Positions 44,868 through 52,867 of a stretch of 64,000 nt of DNA are shown one piece after another; the first letter of the stretch is position 1; each line of letters starts with the position of its first letter. The stretch is from JAGHAJ01 sp964559865 [NCBI: uncultured Synergistota bacterium]. GTDB lineage: Bacteria; Synergistota; JAGHAJ01. A program made the translations under genes and the position numbers. A model generated the notes under the pieces. It saw nothing but the letters and a program-made list of their open reading frames with translations. It made no database searches and had not been told where the DNA came from. The stretch covers positions 131 through 64,130 of the forward strand of contig CAZLJD010000015.1 of NCBI GenBank assembly GCA_964559865.1, read 5' to 3'.

Positions 44868-44886
44868 GGGCCCCTCATCGGGGCCC
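44868..44886 (-). other. Intercistronic hairpin after the rbsB-like gene
   Basis: Perfect 7-bp GC stem GGGCCCC/GGGGCCC with a 5-nt loop between the binding-protein stop (44895) and the kinase ribosome site. No U-tract follows, so it is more likely an mRNA-stabilising or attenuating hairpin that keeps the binding-protein message abundant, as in maltose-type operons. Confidence 0.65.
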
Positions 44887-44894
44887 ACTATACT

Positions 44895-45851
44895 CTACTT
44901 AAACTGCGAAAGGTACTTCTTGAAAGCCTTCACATTATACTTAAATATAAGCTCAGACGGTGTCTGCACATAAGAAGGTATCTTCTTACCCTTTATAGCA
45001 TCTACAGAATATCTCACACCCAGAATACCCATCTCCGCTGGGAACTGTGCGATGGTGCCTGCAAGTTCTCCAGCCTCTATAGAATCAAGTGCTGCAGGTA
45101 TCGCATCGTAGCCAATAACCAATACCTTTTTCTGTTTTTTGACTGCCTTAATTGCCCTAATTGCACCAAGAGCCATGTTGTCATTGCTTGCAAAGATCAA
45201 TCTCAGATTCGGATGTGCCCTCAGTATCGTCTGTGTTACATTATATCCCTGCTCAACCTCCCAGTTTGCAGTCTGTTCTGCAACCACCTTGATACCAGAC
45301 GCCTTGGAGACCACATCGTAAAAACCATTTCTCCTATCAGCAGTATTCTGCTGACCTGCAATCCCAGTTAAGATAGCAACTTCACCTTTCGCCCCCGTAA
45401 TAGCAAGTGCAAACCACCCAGCAATTTGCGCACCATAGTAGTTGTTCGTCCCGATAAAGGGAATAACCCTCAGCCCTGCTGCCTTCACTGCCTTGGGATC
45501 AAACCTCGTATCGAGATTTATAACGGGGATACCTGCCTTCTTTGCCTTCCTCAGAGCAGGTATAAGGCCTTGTGAACTCGAAGGAACTATACATATAGCG
45601 TTTACATGGTGTGCTATCATGGTCTCCATAATTCTCATTTGCTCCTCTGCCGAACCGTGCCTCTGCCCTGCCTGAATGATCAGCTTCACGCCAAGCTTTT
45701 TTGCCTCCTGCTTTGCTGCATTAACCATGGTTATGAAGTACTCGTTGCTCAGCGTCATAGGGATGAACCCAATTGTGGTAGTTTTTGCAAAGCCAAGACT
45801 CACTGGCAAAGCTATCAACACTATCAAAATACCCACTACCCACTTCCTCAT
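44895..45851 (-). CDS. RbsB-type periplasmic sugar-binding protein
   Basis: About 318 residues from ATG 45851, behind GGAGGTG. Signal peptide VVGILIVLIALPVSLGFA. The mature part is a periplasmic-binding-protein type I fold (TTIGFIPMTLSNEYFITMVN, AGIPVINLDTRFD, IFASNDNMALGAIRAI). The CUT2 family binds ribose, xylose, galactose, autoinducer-2, polyols and others. Ligand unknown. Confidence 0.9.
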   Translation of the reverse strand: MRKWVVGILIVLIALPVSLGFAKTTTIGFIPMTLSNEYFITMVNAAKQEAKKLGVKLIIQAGQRHGSAEEQMRIMETMIAHHVNAICIVPSSSQGLIPALRKAKKAGIPVINLDTRFDPKAVKAAGLRVIPFIGTNNYYGAQIAGWFALAITGAKGEVAILTGIAGQQNTADRRNGFYDVVSKASGIKVVAEQTANWEVEQGYNVTQTILRAHPNLRLIFASNDNMALGAIRAIKAVKKQKKVLVIGYDAIPAALDSIEAGELAGTIAQFPAEMGILGVRYSVDAIKGKKIPSYVQTPSELIFKYNVKAFKKYLSQFK

Positions 45852-45951
45852 CTCACACACCTCCTCACAGGATTAAGTATACACAAAACTAACACACATT
45901 GCCACGACTTCTTTCAGCTACCACCCCCTTTAATCCAAAGTCAAACGCAGA

Positions 45952-46887
45952 CTACTCACTTGACTTCTTAGCCCTCTCGTAGAACACAGCTCCAATAATA
46001 ACCGAACCAATTATTATCTCCTGATAGTACGAAACCACATTGAGGAGCGTCAAACCATCTTTCAGTGTACCCAGAAGTAGTGCACCAACCAGTGTGCCTA
46101 TGAGTCCTCCTTCTCCACCAGACAGGCTGGTTCCACCTATCACCGCAGCAGCTATGGTATCCAGCTCGTAGCCCCCACCGGATAGCGGCGTTGCGTAGTT
46201 CAGCCTTGCGGTAAGCAGAACGCCAACGAGTCCGCTCAACAGCCCGGCAACGACATACGCAAAGGTCTCGTACTTCCTAACATTTATACCAGCAAGCCTC
46301 GTAGCCTGCTTGTTTCCACCTATGGCAAACAGATAGCGACCTGCTTTGAGCTTATACATCACGATAAGCCCTATAACATACACTATAAGCGTATAAAAGA
46401 CAAAAACGGGTATGCCTCCTATGGAATAAGACGCTATCTTCTCAAAACCGGGTGGAAACCCAGAGATAGGCCTACCACTATTAAGCGCCAAAGCACCCCC
46501 TCTTGCTATGCTCATGGCACCTAAAGTAACTATGAAAGCAGGTATCTTTCCGTAAGATATCAACACCCCGTTCACCAGACCAAATGCTACACCCGTCAGC
46601 GAGCCCAAGACGATCACCAAAGGAATTGGTACACCAGAGACCAACATCATACCTGTACATATACTGCTGAACGCAACGATAGAGCCAACACTGAGGTCTA
46701 TTCCACCCGTCAGAATGACAAATGTCTGCCCAACTGCAGCAATGGCTATAAGAGAAGACTGCACCAGTATGTCCATCAAGTTGTCAACAGTGAAGAACCA
46801 CTCACTCGCAAAGCTGAAGACTACGACTAACATCAACAGAGCAAAGTATATACCGTAGCTCTTAACCACATTTAAAATCCTGTTCAT
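45952..46887 (-). CDS. RbsC-type ABC transporter permease
   Basis: 311 residues, 8-10 hydrophobic segments; VGQTFVILTGGIDLSVGS and IAAAVIGGTSLSGGEGGLIG are CUT2 permease signatures. Its start overlaps the ATPase stop by 4 bp. A 100-bp gap separates it from the binding-protein gene. Confidence 0.93.
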   Translation of the reverse strand: MNRILNVVKSYGIYFALLMLVVVFSFASEWFFTVDNLMDILVQSSLIAIAAVGQTFVILTGGIDLSVGSIVAFSSICTGMMLVSGVPIPLVIVLGSLTGVAFGLVNGVLISYGKIPAFIVTLGAMSIARGGALALNSGRPISGFPPGFEKIASYSIGGIPVFVFYTLIVYVIGLIVMYKLKAGRYLFAIGGNKQATRLAGINVRKYETFAYVVAGLLSGLVGVLLTARLNYATPLSGGGYELDTIAAAVIGGTSLSGGEGGLIGTLVGALLLGTLKDGLTLLNVVSYYQEIIIGSVIIGAVFYERAKKSSE

Positions 46888-48404
46888 ACGGCAACCCCTC
46901 CCAATGCATAGTGAAGTATCCTCTCCGACGACGCCTCTTCCCTGTCAAGGATTGCAACCACTTTCCCTTCCCTCATCACCGCTATACGATTACAGCACCT
47001 CAAAAGTTCGGGCACCTCGGAAGAAATCATTATTACTGCGTGTCCCATCTCGGCAAGCCGTTGAAGGATAGCGTATATCTCCTCCTTTGCAGCCACATCG
47101 ATGCCCCTCGTTGGCTCGTCAAAGATCAGAATCTTGCTCTTGCACGCCAAAGCACGCGCTACCAGAACCTTCTGCTGATTCCCACCACTCAGGGAGCTTG
47201 CCTTCACCTTATCGTTAGGACACTTTATCTTCAGGCTTTTAATGTATTTAGAGACTACTTCTTGCTCCTTTTTCGTGCTCAGAAAACCACGCTCAACAAC
47301 CGCATCAAGGCTGCTAAGCGTGATATTGTGCCTGATGTTCATCTTCAGGACCAGTCCTTCGCTCTTTCTGTCCTCACTCAGATATACTATGCCCTTCTCC
47401 AGTGCATCCCAGGGGTATCTGTTCTCTATAGGTGCATTATTAAGGATCACTTCACCTTCTACCACCCTTTCCGCACCCACTACACCTTTCATTGCCTCTG
47501 TCCTTCCAGAGCCAACCAATCCAGCTATACCCAGTATCTCCCCTTCTCTAACATCTAAAGTCACACTCGACACCTTTCTATCCGTGGTCTTCAAGCCCTT
47601 TACCCTGAAGACTACTTTGCCCGGACTCTTGGGTATAAATTTCTTCGAGAGGTCCACAGTTCTGCCTGCCACCATCTCTATCAAGTCCGACCTCGCAACG
47701 CTCTTTATGTCAACAGTACCTATGTATTCACCATCCCTCAGAACCGTACACCTATCACCTACTTCCTCTATCTCCTCAAGTCTGTGAGAGATGTAGATTA
47801 TACCTCTTCCCTCTTTCTTCAAAGACTGCACTATCTTGAAAAGGTGTTTAACTTCTTCCCCCGAGAGAGTAGCAGTAGGTTCATCGAAGATTATCACACG
47901 GGAGTTAAGCGAGAGCGCCTTGGCTATCTCCAAAAGCTGCTTTTCAGCAACAGAGAGCTGAGCAACCTTTCTTTTCTCACTTACCTTTAACCCCACTGAG
48001 TCCATGAAACGCCGTGCCTCTTTGTACATCATTCTCCAATCGATGAGTCCATAACGGGTGCTAAACTCCCTCCCCAAAAAAACATTTTCAGCAGCACTGA
48101 GAAAAGGTATCAGGCTAAACTCTTGATATATAGTAGCAATGCCCAACTCCATCGCCTGTCGAGGATTCTCTATATCCACGCGGTCACCGTTCACAAATAT
48201 TTCACCTTCGTCTCTTCTATACGCACCCGAAAGTATCTTCACCAGCGTAGACTTACCCGCACCGTTCTCACCCAACAATACATGGACTTCTCCCTCTCGC
48301 AACTCAAAGTCCACCTTATTCAACGCCTGAACACCTGGAAAGCGTTTGCTTATACCCTTCATACGAACGAGCACCCTGTCCTCCCCCGTTACCCTCACCT
48401 CCAC
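46884..48404 (-). CDS. RbsA-type ABC transporter ATPase (two nucleotide-binding domains)
   Basis: About 506 residues with two ABC domains. Domain 1: LLGENGAGKSTL (Walker A), QLSVAEKQLLEIAKAL in place of LSGGQ, VIIFDEPTATLS (Walker B). Domain 2: GLVGSGRTEAMKG (degenerate Walker A), SLSGGNQQKVLVARAL, LIFDEPTRGID. This asymmetry is normal for RbsA/XylG. Energises the CUT2 importer. I prefer GTG 48404, 7 bp after AGGAG; TTG 48407 is also possible. First gene of the operon. Confidence 0.93.
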   Translation of the reverse strand: MEVRVTGEDRVLVRMKGISKRFPGVQALNKVDFELREGEVHVLLGENGAGKSTLVKILSGAYRRDEGEIFVNGDRVDIENPRQAMELGIATIYQEFSLIPFLSAAENVFLGREFSTRYGLIDWRMMYKEARRFMDSVGLKVSEKRKVAQLSVAEKQLLEIAKALSLNSRVIIFDEPTATLSGEEVKHLFKIVQSLKKEGRGIIYISHRLEEIEEVGDRCTVLRDGEYIGTVDIKSVARSDLIEMVAGRTVDLSKKFIPKSPGKVVFRVKGLKTTDRKVSSVTLDVREGEILGIAGLVGSGRTEAMKGVVGAERVVEGEVILNNAPIENRYPWDALEKGIVYLSEDRKSEGLVLKMNIRHNITLSSLDAVVERGFLSTKKEQEVVSKYIKSLKIKCPNDKVKASSLSGGNQQKVLVARALACKSKILIFDEPTRGIDVAAKEEIYAILQRLAEMGHAVIMISSEVPELLRCCNRIAVMREGKVVAILDREEASSERILHYALGGVAV

Positions 48405-48419
48405 CAAAAAACTCCTAAT

Positions 48420-48465
48420 TTTGACAATATCTGTGCATATTTTGATAACATTATATCATATTGTT
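48420..48465. promoter_or_regulatory. Candidate operator of the glycyl-radical operon
   Basis: Between the promoter and rbsA start lie TTTGACAA (48420-48427) and TTTGATAA (48441-48448), 21 bp (two helical turns) apart, and the inverse-related TTGTTAGA (48461-48468). Repeated short words downstream of the transcription start suit binding by the DeoR-type regulator at the end of this operon. Confidence 0.4.
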
Positions 48466-48471
48466 AGACAC

Positions 48472-48500
48472 ATTATAACCTTTTTTCTCAAAAGTGTCAA
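48472..48500 (-). promoter_or_regulatory. Consensus promoter of the rbsACB-kinase-GRE operon
   Basis: Minus strand: TTGACA (48495-48500), 17-bp spacer, TATAAT (48472-48477), an exact match to the vegetative consensus. Such strength implies that control comes from a repressor. Confidence 0.85.
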
Positions 48501-48549
48501 TAATCTAATCACAACTTCTTGGGGAAAGCAGCAGAAAAGGGTAGTAAAT

Positions 48550-49419
48550 TTAGTCGTCCCTTACCATGGAGTTATCGTCACAGCTCTGGTACTCAAACTG
48601 GAGCGTGGGGTGATTCACCGAATACCTTTCTCTTAAAAGGTTTTCCACTTCTTTTCTGACCTTGTCAACTTCACTCATCCTCATGTCATAGGTTAGTTCT
48701 ATGTGCCCTTCAAAGTGTATGTCGTCTTCGCTTACCTGCCAAAGGTGGACATGGTGTAAGTTTTTCACACCGTTAATAGATTCAATGTCCATCTTCACGC
48801 TGGACAGATCTATGTCCTTCGGTGCCCTGTGCATGAGAATCCCCACGGACTCCATAACCATTCCAAAACTCTCCCGAAGCACATAAACACCTATACCAAG
48901 AGTCAACACAGGATCAACCCACATCACACCATAGCACGCTATAAACACACCTCCTACCACTACCGCAACGGAAGAAAGGGCATCGGTAAGCAGGTGAAGG
49001 TAAACGGAGCGTATGTTCAAACTATCCTTGGTGCCTTTATGCAACAGAAAAACCGAAAGCGTATTAGCCACGAGCCCAACCAAAGCAACATAAATCATCA
49101 AAGAACCTTTAACATTAACAGGGTAATATAGCCTATAGACAGCCTCTTTAAACAGAAACACCGCTATGACCAGTAGAACGCTTGCATTAAACAGAGAGGC
49201 AAGTATTTCTGCTCTCTTGTAACCAAATGTGTAAAGCTCCGTACTCTTTTTCTTACTCAATCTGAGAGCAACATAGCTAACCACTACTGCAACACCGTCG
49301 CTGAGGTTGTGCAACGCATCGGAGAGGAGGGAGAGACTCCCAGCATACAGACCCCCAACTACTTCCACAGCGGTAATCAAAAAGTTCAAAAGCATAACGA
49401 CTACAAGCCTTCCACCCAT
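48550..49419 (-). CDS. Cation diffusion facilitator (CzcD/ZitB-like zinc/cobalt exporter)
   Basis: 289 residues with six TM helices. The two metal-binding HxxxD pairs of CDF transporters are visible: DALHNLSD in TM2 and HLLTDALSS in TM5. The C-terminal cytoplasmic domain (about 200-289) has KNLHHVHLWQVSEDDIHFEG, a metal-sensing ferredoxin-like fold. Exports Zn2+, Co2+ or similar in exchange for protons. A TATAAT lies at 49459-49464 on the minus strand. I looked for a NiCo riboswitch in the short leader and saw none. Confidence 0.9.
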   Translation of the reverse strand: MGGRLVVVMLLNFLITAVEVVGGLYAGSLSLLSDALHNLSDGVAVVVSYVALRLSKKKSTELYTFGYKRAEILASLFNASVLLVIAVFLFKEAVYRLYYPVNVKGSLMIYVALVGLVANTLSVFLLHKGTKDSLNIRSVYLHLLTDALSSVAVVVGGVFIACYGVMWVDPVLTLGIGVYVLRESFGMVMESVGILMHRAPKDIDLSSVKMDIESINGVKNLHHVHLWQVSEDDIHFEGHIELTYDMRMSEVDKVRKEVENLLRERYSVNHPTLQFEYQSCDDNSMVRDD

Positions 49420-49513
49420 GCCTTCTCCTCACCTACCTGCACACATACATCGAGTACCATTATACCACTAACCAAAATGAAAAGGCTAAGGGAGGGTATT
49501 AAAAAGGAGGAAA

Positions 49514-51046
49514 TTACATAGCCACTTCACTATTGTCGGAGTGCCACAGAGGGACGAGAATCTTTCTGTACAGATCTTTACCGTAGCTCGTCGCTGAGGG
49601 CTTACCCTCAAGCATTCTAAATGTTCTCGTCCCGTCTTCCTTACGCTCCGCCACCAAGAAGGCAACACCCTCTTTACGCTTGGTGTAAAAGTAGTTCGCA
49701 AGCTCGTACATGTGGGTTACAAAGAAGACCTTAATCCCTGCCTCCACCAACGCACTTATTATCTGTTTTGCAATCTCAGAGCCTTCTCTTTCGTTCGTGG
49801 AGGCAAAAGATTCGTTAAACAAGACTATCGAGTTTGGTACTATCTCATCTATTATAGCACTCATCCTTTTAAGCTCCTCTTCAAGCTTACCACTCTGCAT
49901 CTCCTTGTCTTCCTCCCTGCCAAAGTGGGTAAAGATCCTCTTACACACATTGGCAGAAAAGTACTCAGCCGGCACAAACATACCGCACTGCATAAGCATC
50001 TGTGCTATACCTATACTCCGCAAAAATGTGGACTTTCCACCCTGATTCGCACCCGTTATCATCACCATCTTCCTGTCACGCAAGTTCAGTGTATTCCCGA
50101 CTACCCGCCTGTTCATAGAAATAGCCAAACAGACATCGTAAAGTCCCTTAAAGGATTGATGCACCTCACCAAGAGCCACCAGCTCAGGAAACGCTACTGG
50201 TTCACATATCTCACTAAGCCTTTCGTAAAGGTTCAGAGCACCCATATAGAACGCCATTTCTCTACGAAGCTTTCTAAAGAAGCCAAGCACATGGTCCGCA
50301 GACTGGGCAATGGTGTTGGCTACGGGATTGATTGCTCTGTCCTTGATTTCAGATAAAGCCCGAAAACCGCTGTCGTCACGCGGATGCAGTCTGAATGTGT
50401 AAGAGGATACGCTACCCAAAGGCATCTTCGACAGGATACTACCAAACCACTTCTGCTTCTTCTTCCTCACAAGTACATAGTTGCAGCCTTCGTTTCCCTT
50501 AGTAAGTTGAGCCCTCACCATTGCCCCATCTTCAAACTTTAACTCCTTTAGCAGCCTTTCCGCACCACAAAAAAAGTCGTCGGTGAGCTCCTTTTTCAGA
50601 GTCTCAAAAAATTGCTTAAAACCTTCTGACTCAAACCCACCAGAATGCCTATCTGCAGTATCCCTCAACTTTCTCAGCATTTCCATAAACACCTTGAGCA
50701 ACCCCACCGACCCGCTCAAAATAGTAGAAGGGGTTATACTAAATATGCCAAGGTGGTGCTTCCTCCTACTCTCAATTGCCTGCACCGCTATATCGTATAT
50801 CTCTCTTACAACACTTGCATTCTTAACACAATCCTTCAATATGCCTTGTCTGTAAAGGATGGTATCTATGTCAGTTTCGTAGGACAGCACCACACTCTTC
50901 ACCACATCTAAAAGATATTCATCTCCGCCTGCCATAGCATCAAACAGAACATCTAAGCCCAAATCCTGCACCACATCTAAATCATGCTGCGTCATCTCGT
51001 ATTGGCCGTCAAAGTCCCGATCTCTGTACATCAAAAAGACCTTCAC
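49514..51046 (-). CDS. MutS-like ATPase, second of a tandem pair (no mismatch-recognition domain)
   Basis: 510 residues. The C-terminal third is the MutS ATPase: VMITGANQGGKSTFLRSIG (Walker A), SIVLFNESFASTNEREGSEI (Walker B and ST motif), VFFVTHMYELA. The N-terminal two thirds are helical core/clamp-like sequence; there is no room for the mismatch-binding domain I and no Smr endonuclease domain as in MutS2. The usual Walker B Asp-Glu reads Asn-Glu, in both genes of the pair. It overlaps the upstream MutS-like gene by 4 bp, so a heterodimer is likely. Role unknown. Confidence 0.82.
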   Translation of the reverse strand: MKVFLMYRDRDFDGQYEMTQHDLDVVQDLGLDVLFDAMAGGDEYLLDVVKSVVLSYETDIDTILYRQGILKDCVKNASVVREIYDIAVQAIESRRKHHLGIFSITPSTILSGSVGLLKVFMEMLRKLRDTADRHSGGFESEGFKQFFETLKKELTDDFFCGAERLLKELKFEDGAMVRAQLTKGNEGCNYVLVRKKKQKWFGSILSKMPLGSVSSYTFRLHPRDDSGFRALSEIKDRAINPVANTIAQSADHVLGFFRKLRREMAFYMGALNLYERLSEICEPVAFPELVALGEVHQSFKGLYDVCLAISMNRRVVGNTLNLRDRKMVMITGANQGGKSTFLRSIGIAQMLMQCGMFVPAEYFSANVCKRIFTHFGREEDKEMQSGKLEEELKRMSAIIDEIVPNSIVLFNESFASTNEREGSEIAKQIISALVEAGIKVFFVTHMYELANYFYTKRKEGVAFLVAERKEDGTRTFRMLEGKPSATSYGKDLYRKILVPLWHSDNSEVAM

Positions 51047-52581
51047 GATCTCAACCTCTCCTTCAGCTGTTCGTAGGTGAGGTAGTACTTTTCAGCAATA
51101 GAGATGGCATACGCAAGTCCATCGGCGGCGTTCCTTACAACCCTGTATGTCCTTATCGAGGGGTCGTTCGGGTCAACGGTAGCTACCATGCTTACCACTT
51201 TTTTACCCATAGATGCAAGCTCATCAAGAAATGTCACACACACTGCAATTGCATCTGCTCGAATTATCCTGTACAGTACCTCTTTTGCAAGGAACGCCGC
51301 ATCCATCGCACTGGTCGAAGAAAAGATCTCGTTCATTATCACGATGCTATCGGCAGTTATAGATTCAAGTATATCTCTCATTCTAACAAGGTCATCTTCG
51401 AGTTTTCCCCGAAGATCCGTAACATCTTCTTCCCTTTCAAAGTGGGTAAAGATCTCTGCAGGCAAAAAGAGCTTTGCCTTCCTTCCCGGAACGGGAAGTC
51501 CCAAACTGGCAAAATAGTGGAGTTGTCCAAACATTCGGGCAAATGTGGTCTTGCCACCCTGATTTGGCCCAGTAACCACTATGATCCGCTCCCCATCTCT
51601 GAGGTAAAAACTATTACAAACAACACCTCTACCCCTACGAAGATTACTGTGCGCCAGAGCAAGGTCAAAACCATCTTGCACGTACACCTCTTTATCATTC
51701 AAAGAAACCTCAGGATAACAAAAGCTTAACCCCTTCTTTCTCAAATCATTTATGTAGTCGAAGTAAGATATGTAAAACTGCACCTCTCTATCAAAGAGTC
51801 TCACCTTTTCGTCAACGAAATCCAAGTTCCTTCCATAATAGATATCCAATTCTTCAAATATGTCTTGATAAAACCTTGCAACTCCTTCGAGTATCTCTGC
51901 CTCCACATGGTTCATACCCACCCTCGGCAGCATCTTCATGGTATAATCCTTTGTGCTACCCTCTTTAAACTTCTGAAACACCGCTTCTACTTCCGGTCCG
52001 TATTCCTCTTCTCCCTCGTATCTACGCACGGTAACCCTTCCACCATTTATCAGTACACAGTACCTGATACCTGAGAGCTTCTCCTTAAGACTCCGCATGC
52101 CATCCCTCAGTGTCATAAACCTCTCGGATTCAACATACGCATTCAGGTAATCACGGAAGCTCACCAATCCTTCAGAACTGACCTTAGCAGTATTCAAAGC
52201 CTCTGCAATCAAACTGACAGCAGCACAGTAAGTATCAACTGCCTCCAAAAACCACCCTTCCTTGTTGTACTTATAGTCAAGCTTTTCCACCATGGAAAGG
52301 TATCTACGAACCCTTTGCATCTCATCGGCAAACTTCTTCACAGCCTCAAAGAGTGCGTTATCCTGAAGGTCCCGAGCTACTGCATGTCGGTAATACACAG
52401 CCCCAACATCATGTAGTGGTGAGTAAAAAAACGGCTTTAAGTCGTAGAACTCCCTACCAGAAACCACATCGTTAACTACCTGATCGAGATTAAGGTCAAC
52501 AAAGAAGGGTGGTTGGTTCACCACACTGTTTGTATGTATCTCTTGAGGTTCTCTGTAAAGGAGACTTCCAAACACTCCCAA
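51043..52581 (-). CDS. MutS-like ATPase, first of a tandem pair, under a fluoride riboswitch
   Basis: 512 residues from TTG 52581. ATPase motifs: VVTGPNQGGKTTFARMFG (Walker A), SIVIMNEIFSSTSAMDAAFL (Walker B with Asn-Glu), VCVTFLDELA. Helical N-terminal region, no mismatch-binding or nuclease domain. It is only distantly similar to its partner gene, mostly in the ATPase part. Its ribosome site AGGAGG (52589-52594) can be masked by the 3' strand of the fluoride riboswitch upstream. Together these two genes appear to be a fluoride-inducible unit; what the ATPases act on is unknown. Confidence 0.82.
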   Translation of the reverse strand: MGVFGSLLYREPQEIHTNSVVNQPPFFVDLNLDQVVNDVVSGREFYDLKPFFYSPLHDVGAVYYRHAVARDLQDNALFEAVKKFADEMQRVRRYLSMVEKLDYKYNKEGWFLEAVDTYCAAVSLIAEALNTAKVSSEGLVSFRDYLNAYVESERFMTLRDGMRSLKEKLSGIRYCVLINGGRVTVRRYEGEEEYGPEVEAVFQKFKEGSTKDYTMKMLPRVGMNHVEAEILEGVARFYQDIFEELDIYYGRNLDFVDEKVRLFDREVQFYISYFDYINDLRKKGLSFCYPEVSLNDKEVYVQDGFDLALAHSNLRRGRGVVCNSFYLRDGERIIVVTGPNQGGKTTFARMFGQLHYFASLGLPVPGRKAKLFLPAEIFTHFEREEDVTDLRGKLEDDLVRMRDILESITADSIVIMNEIFSSTSAMDAAFLAKEVLYRIIRADAIAVCVTFLDELASMGKKVVSMVATVDPNDPSIRTYRVVRNAADGLAYAISIAEKYYLTYEQLKERLRS

Positions 52582-52588
52582 GCCTCAC

Positions 52589-52667
52589 CCTCCTGCATGA
52601 AAGTCATGAACAGGAGTCATCAGCCCGGGAGTCTTCCCAGACAGTTAGCAGGGGACTCCATCCCTTC
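52589..52667 (-). ncRNA. Fluoride riboswitch (crcB motif) with translational expression platform
   Basis: Minus strand. The aptamer (52611-52667) begins at the expected transcript start and reads AAGGGATGGAGTCCCC, then a CTAAC linker, a second helix, then GGGCTGATGACTCCTG. This matches the crcB consensus (GGxGATGGAGTTCxCC ... AACxGC ... GGCTGATGACTCCTAC), including the pseudoknot GGAGTC with GACTCC. Downstream, CAGGAG (52590-52595), which carries the Shine-Dalgarno sequence, is complementary to CTCCTG (52611-52616) of the pseudoknot strand. Fluoride binding would tie up that strand and free the ribosome site, giving an ON switch for the MutS-like gene. The family assignment is by recalled consensus, not by a covariance-model search. 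Confidence 0.85.
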
Positions 52668-52673
52668 AATTAA

Positions 52674-52702
52674 ATTTTATCACTTCCGTCAAGGGGTGTA
52701 AA
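52674..52702 (-). promoter_or_regulatory. Promoter of the riboswitch-MutS-like pair
   Basis: Minus strand: TTTACA (52697-52702), 17-bp spacer, TAAAAT (52674-52679). The predicted transcript start, near 52667, coincides with the first base of the aptamer. Confidence 0.7.
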
Positions 52703-52785
52703 GTACTAAAGAAAAGCAAATTCTGGGTATATTCCGTCATAACAGTAAATATCCGTCTGCAAGCACCGGATAGAAAGAAGTTCAC

Positions 52786-52821
52786 CACCCTCTCCGCTTC
52801 CACTCCACTCCCAAGGAGGGT
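52786..52821 (-). repeat. Dispersed structured repeat, copy 2
   Basis: Bases 52786-52806 equal 25518-25538 over 21 nt. On the minus strand ACCCUC (52816-52821) pairs with GAGGGU (52787-52792) around a 23-nt loop. It lies between the two divergent promoters of the MutS-like pair and the serine dehydratase operon. Confidence 0.5.
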
Positions 52822-52832
52822 AAACAGGCATC

Positions 52833-52861
52833 TTGACTACATAGCAAAAAAGTTATATCAT
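52833..52861 (+). promoter_or_regulatory. Leaderless-type promoter of the serine dehydratase operon
   Basis: TTGACT (52833-52838), 17-bp spacer, TATCAT (52856-52861). Only 6 nt separate the -10 from the ATG at 52868, and no Shine-Dalgarno sequence is present, so the mRNA should start at or next to the start codon. Confidence 0.7.
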
Positions 52862-52867
52862 TCACCC

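Noticed and set aside
49420-49513. NiCo or other metal riboswitch upstream of the CDF transporter
   Set aside because: The leader after the TATAAT is only about 35 nt and lacks the needed helices.
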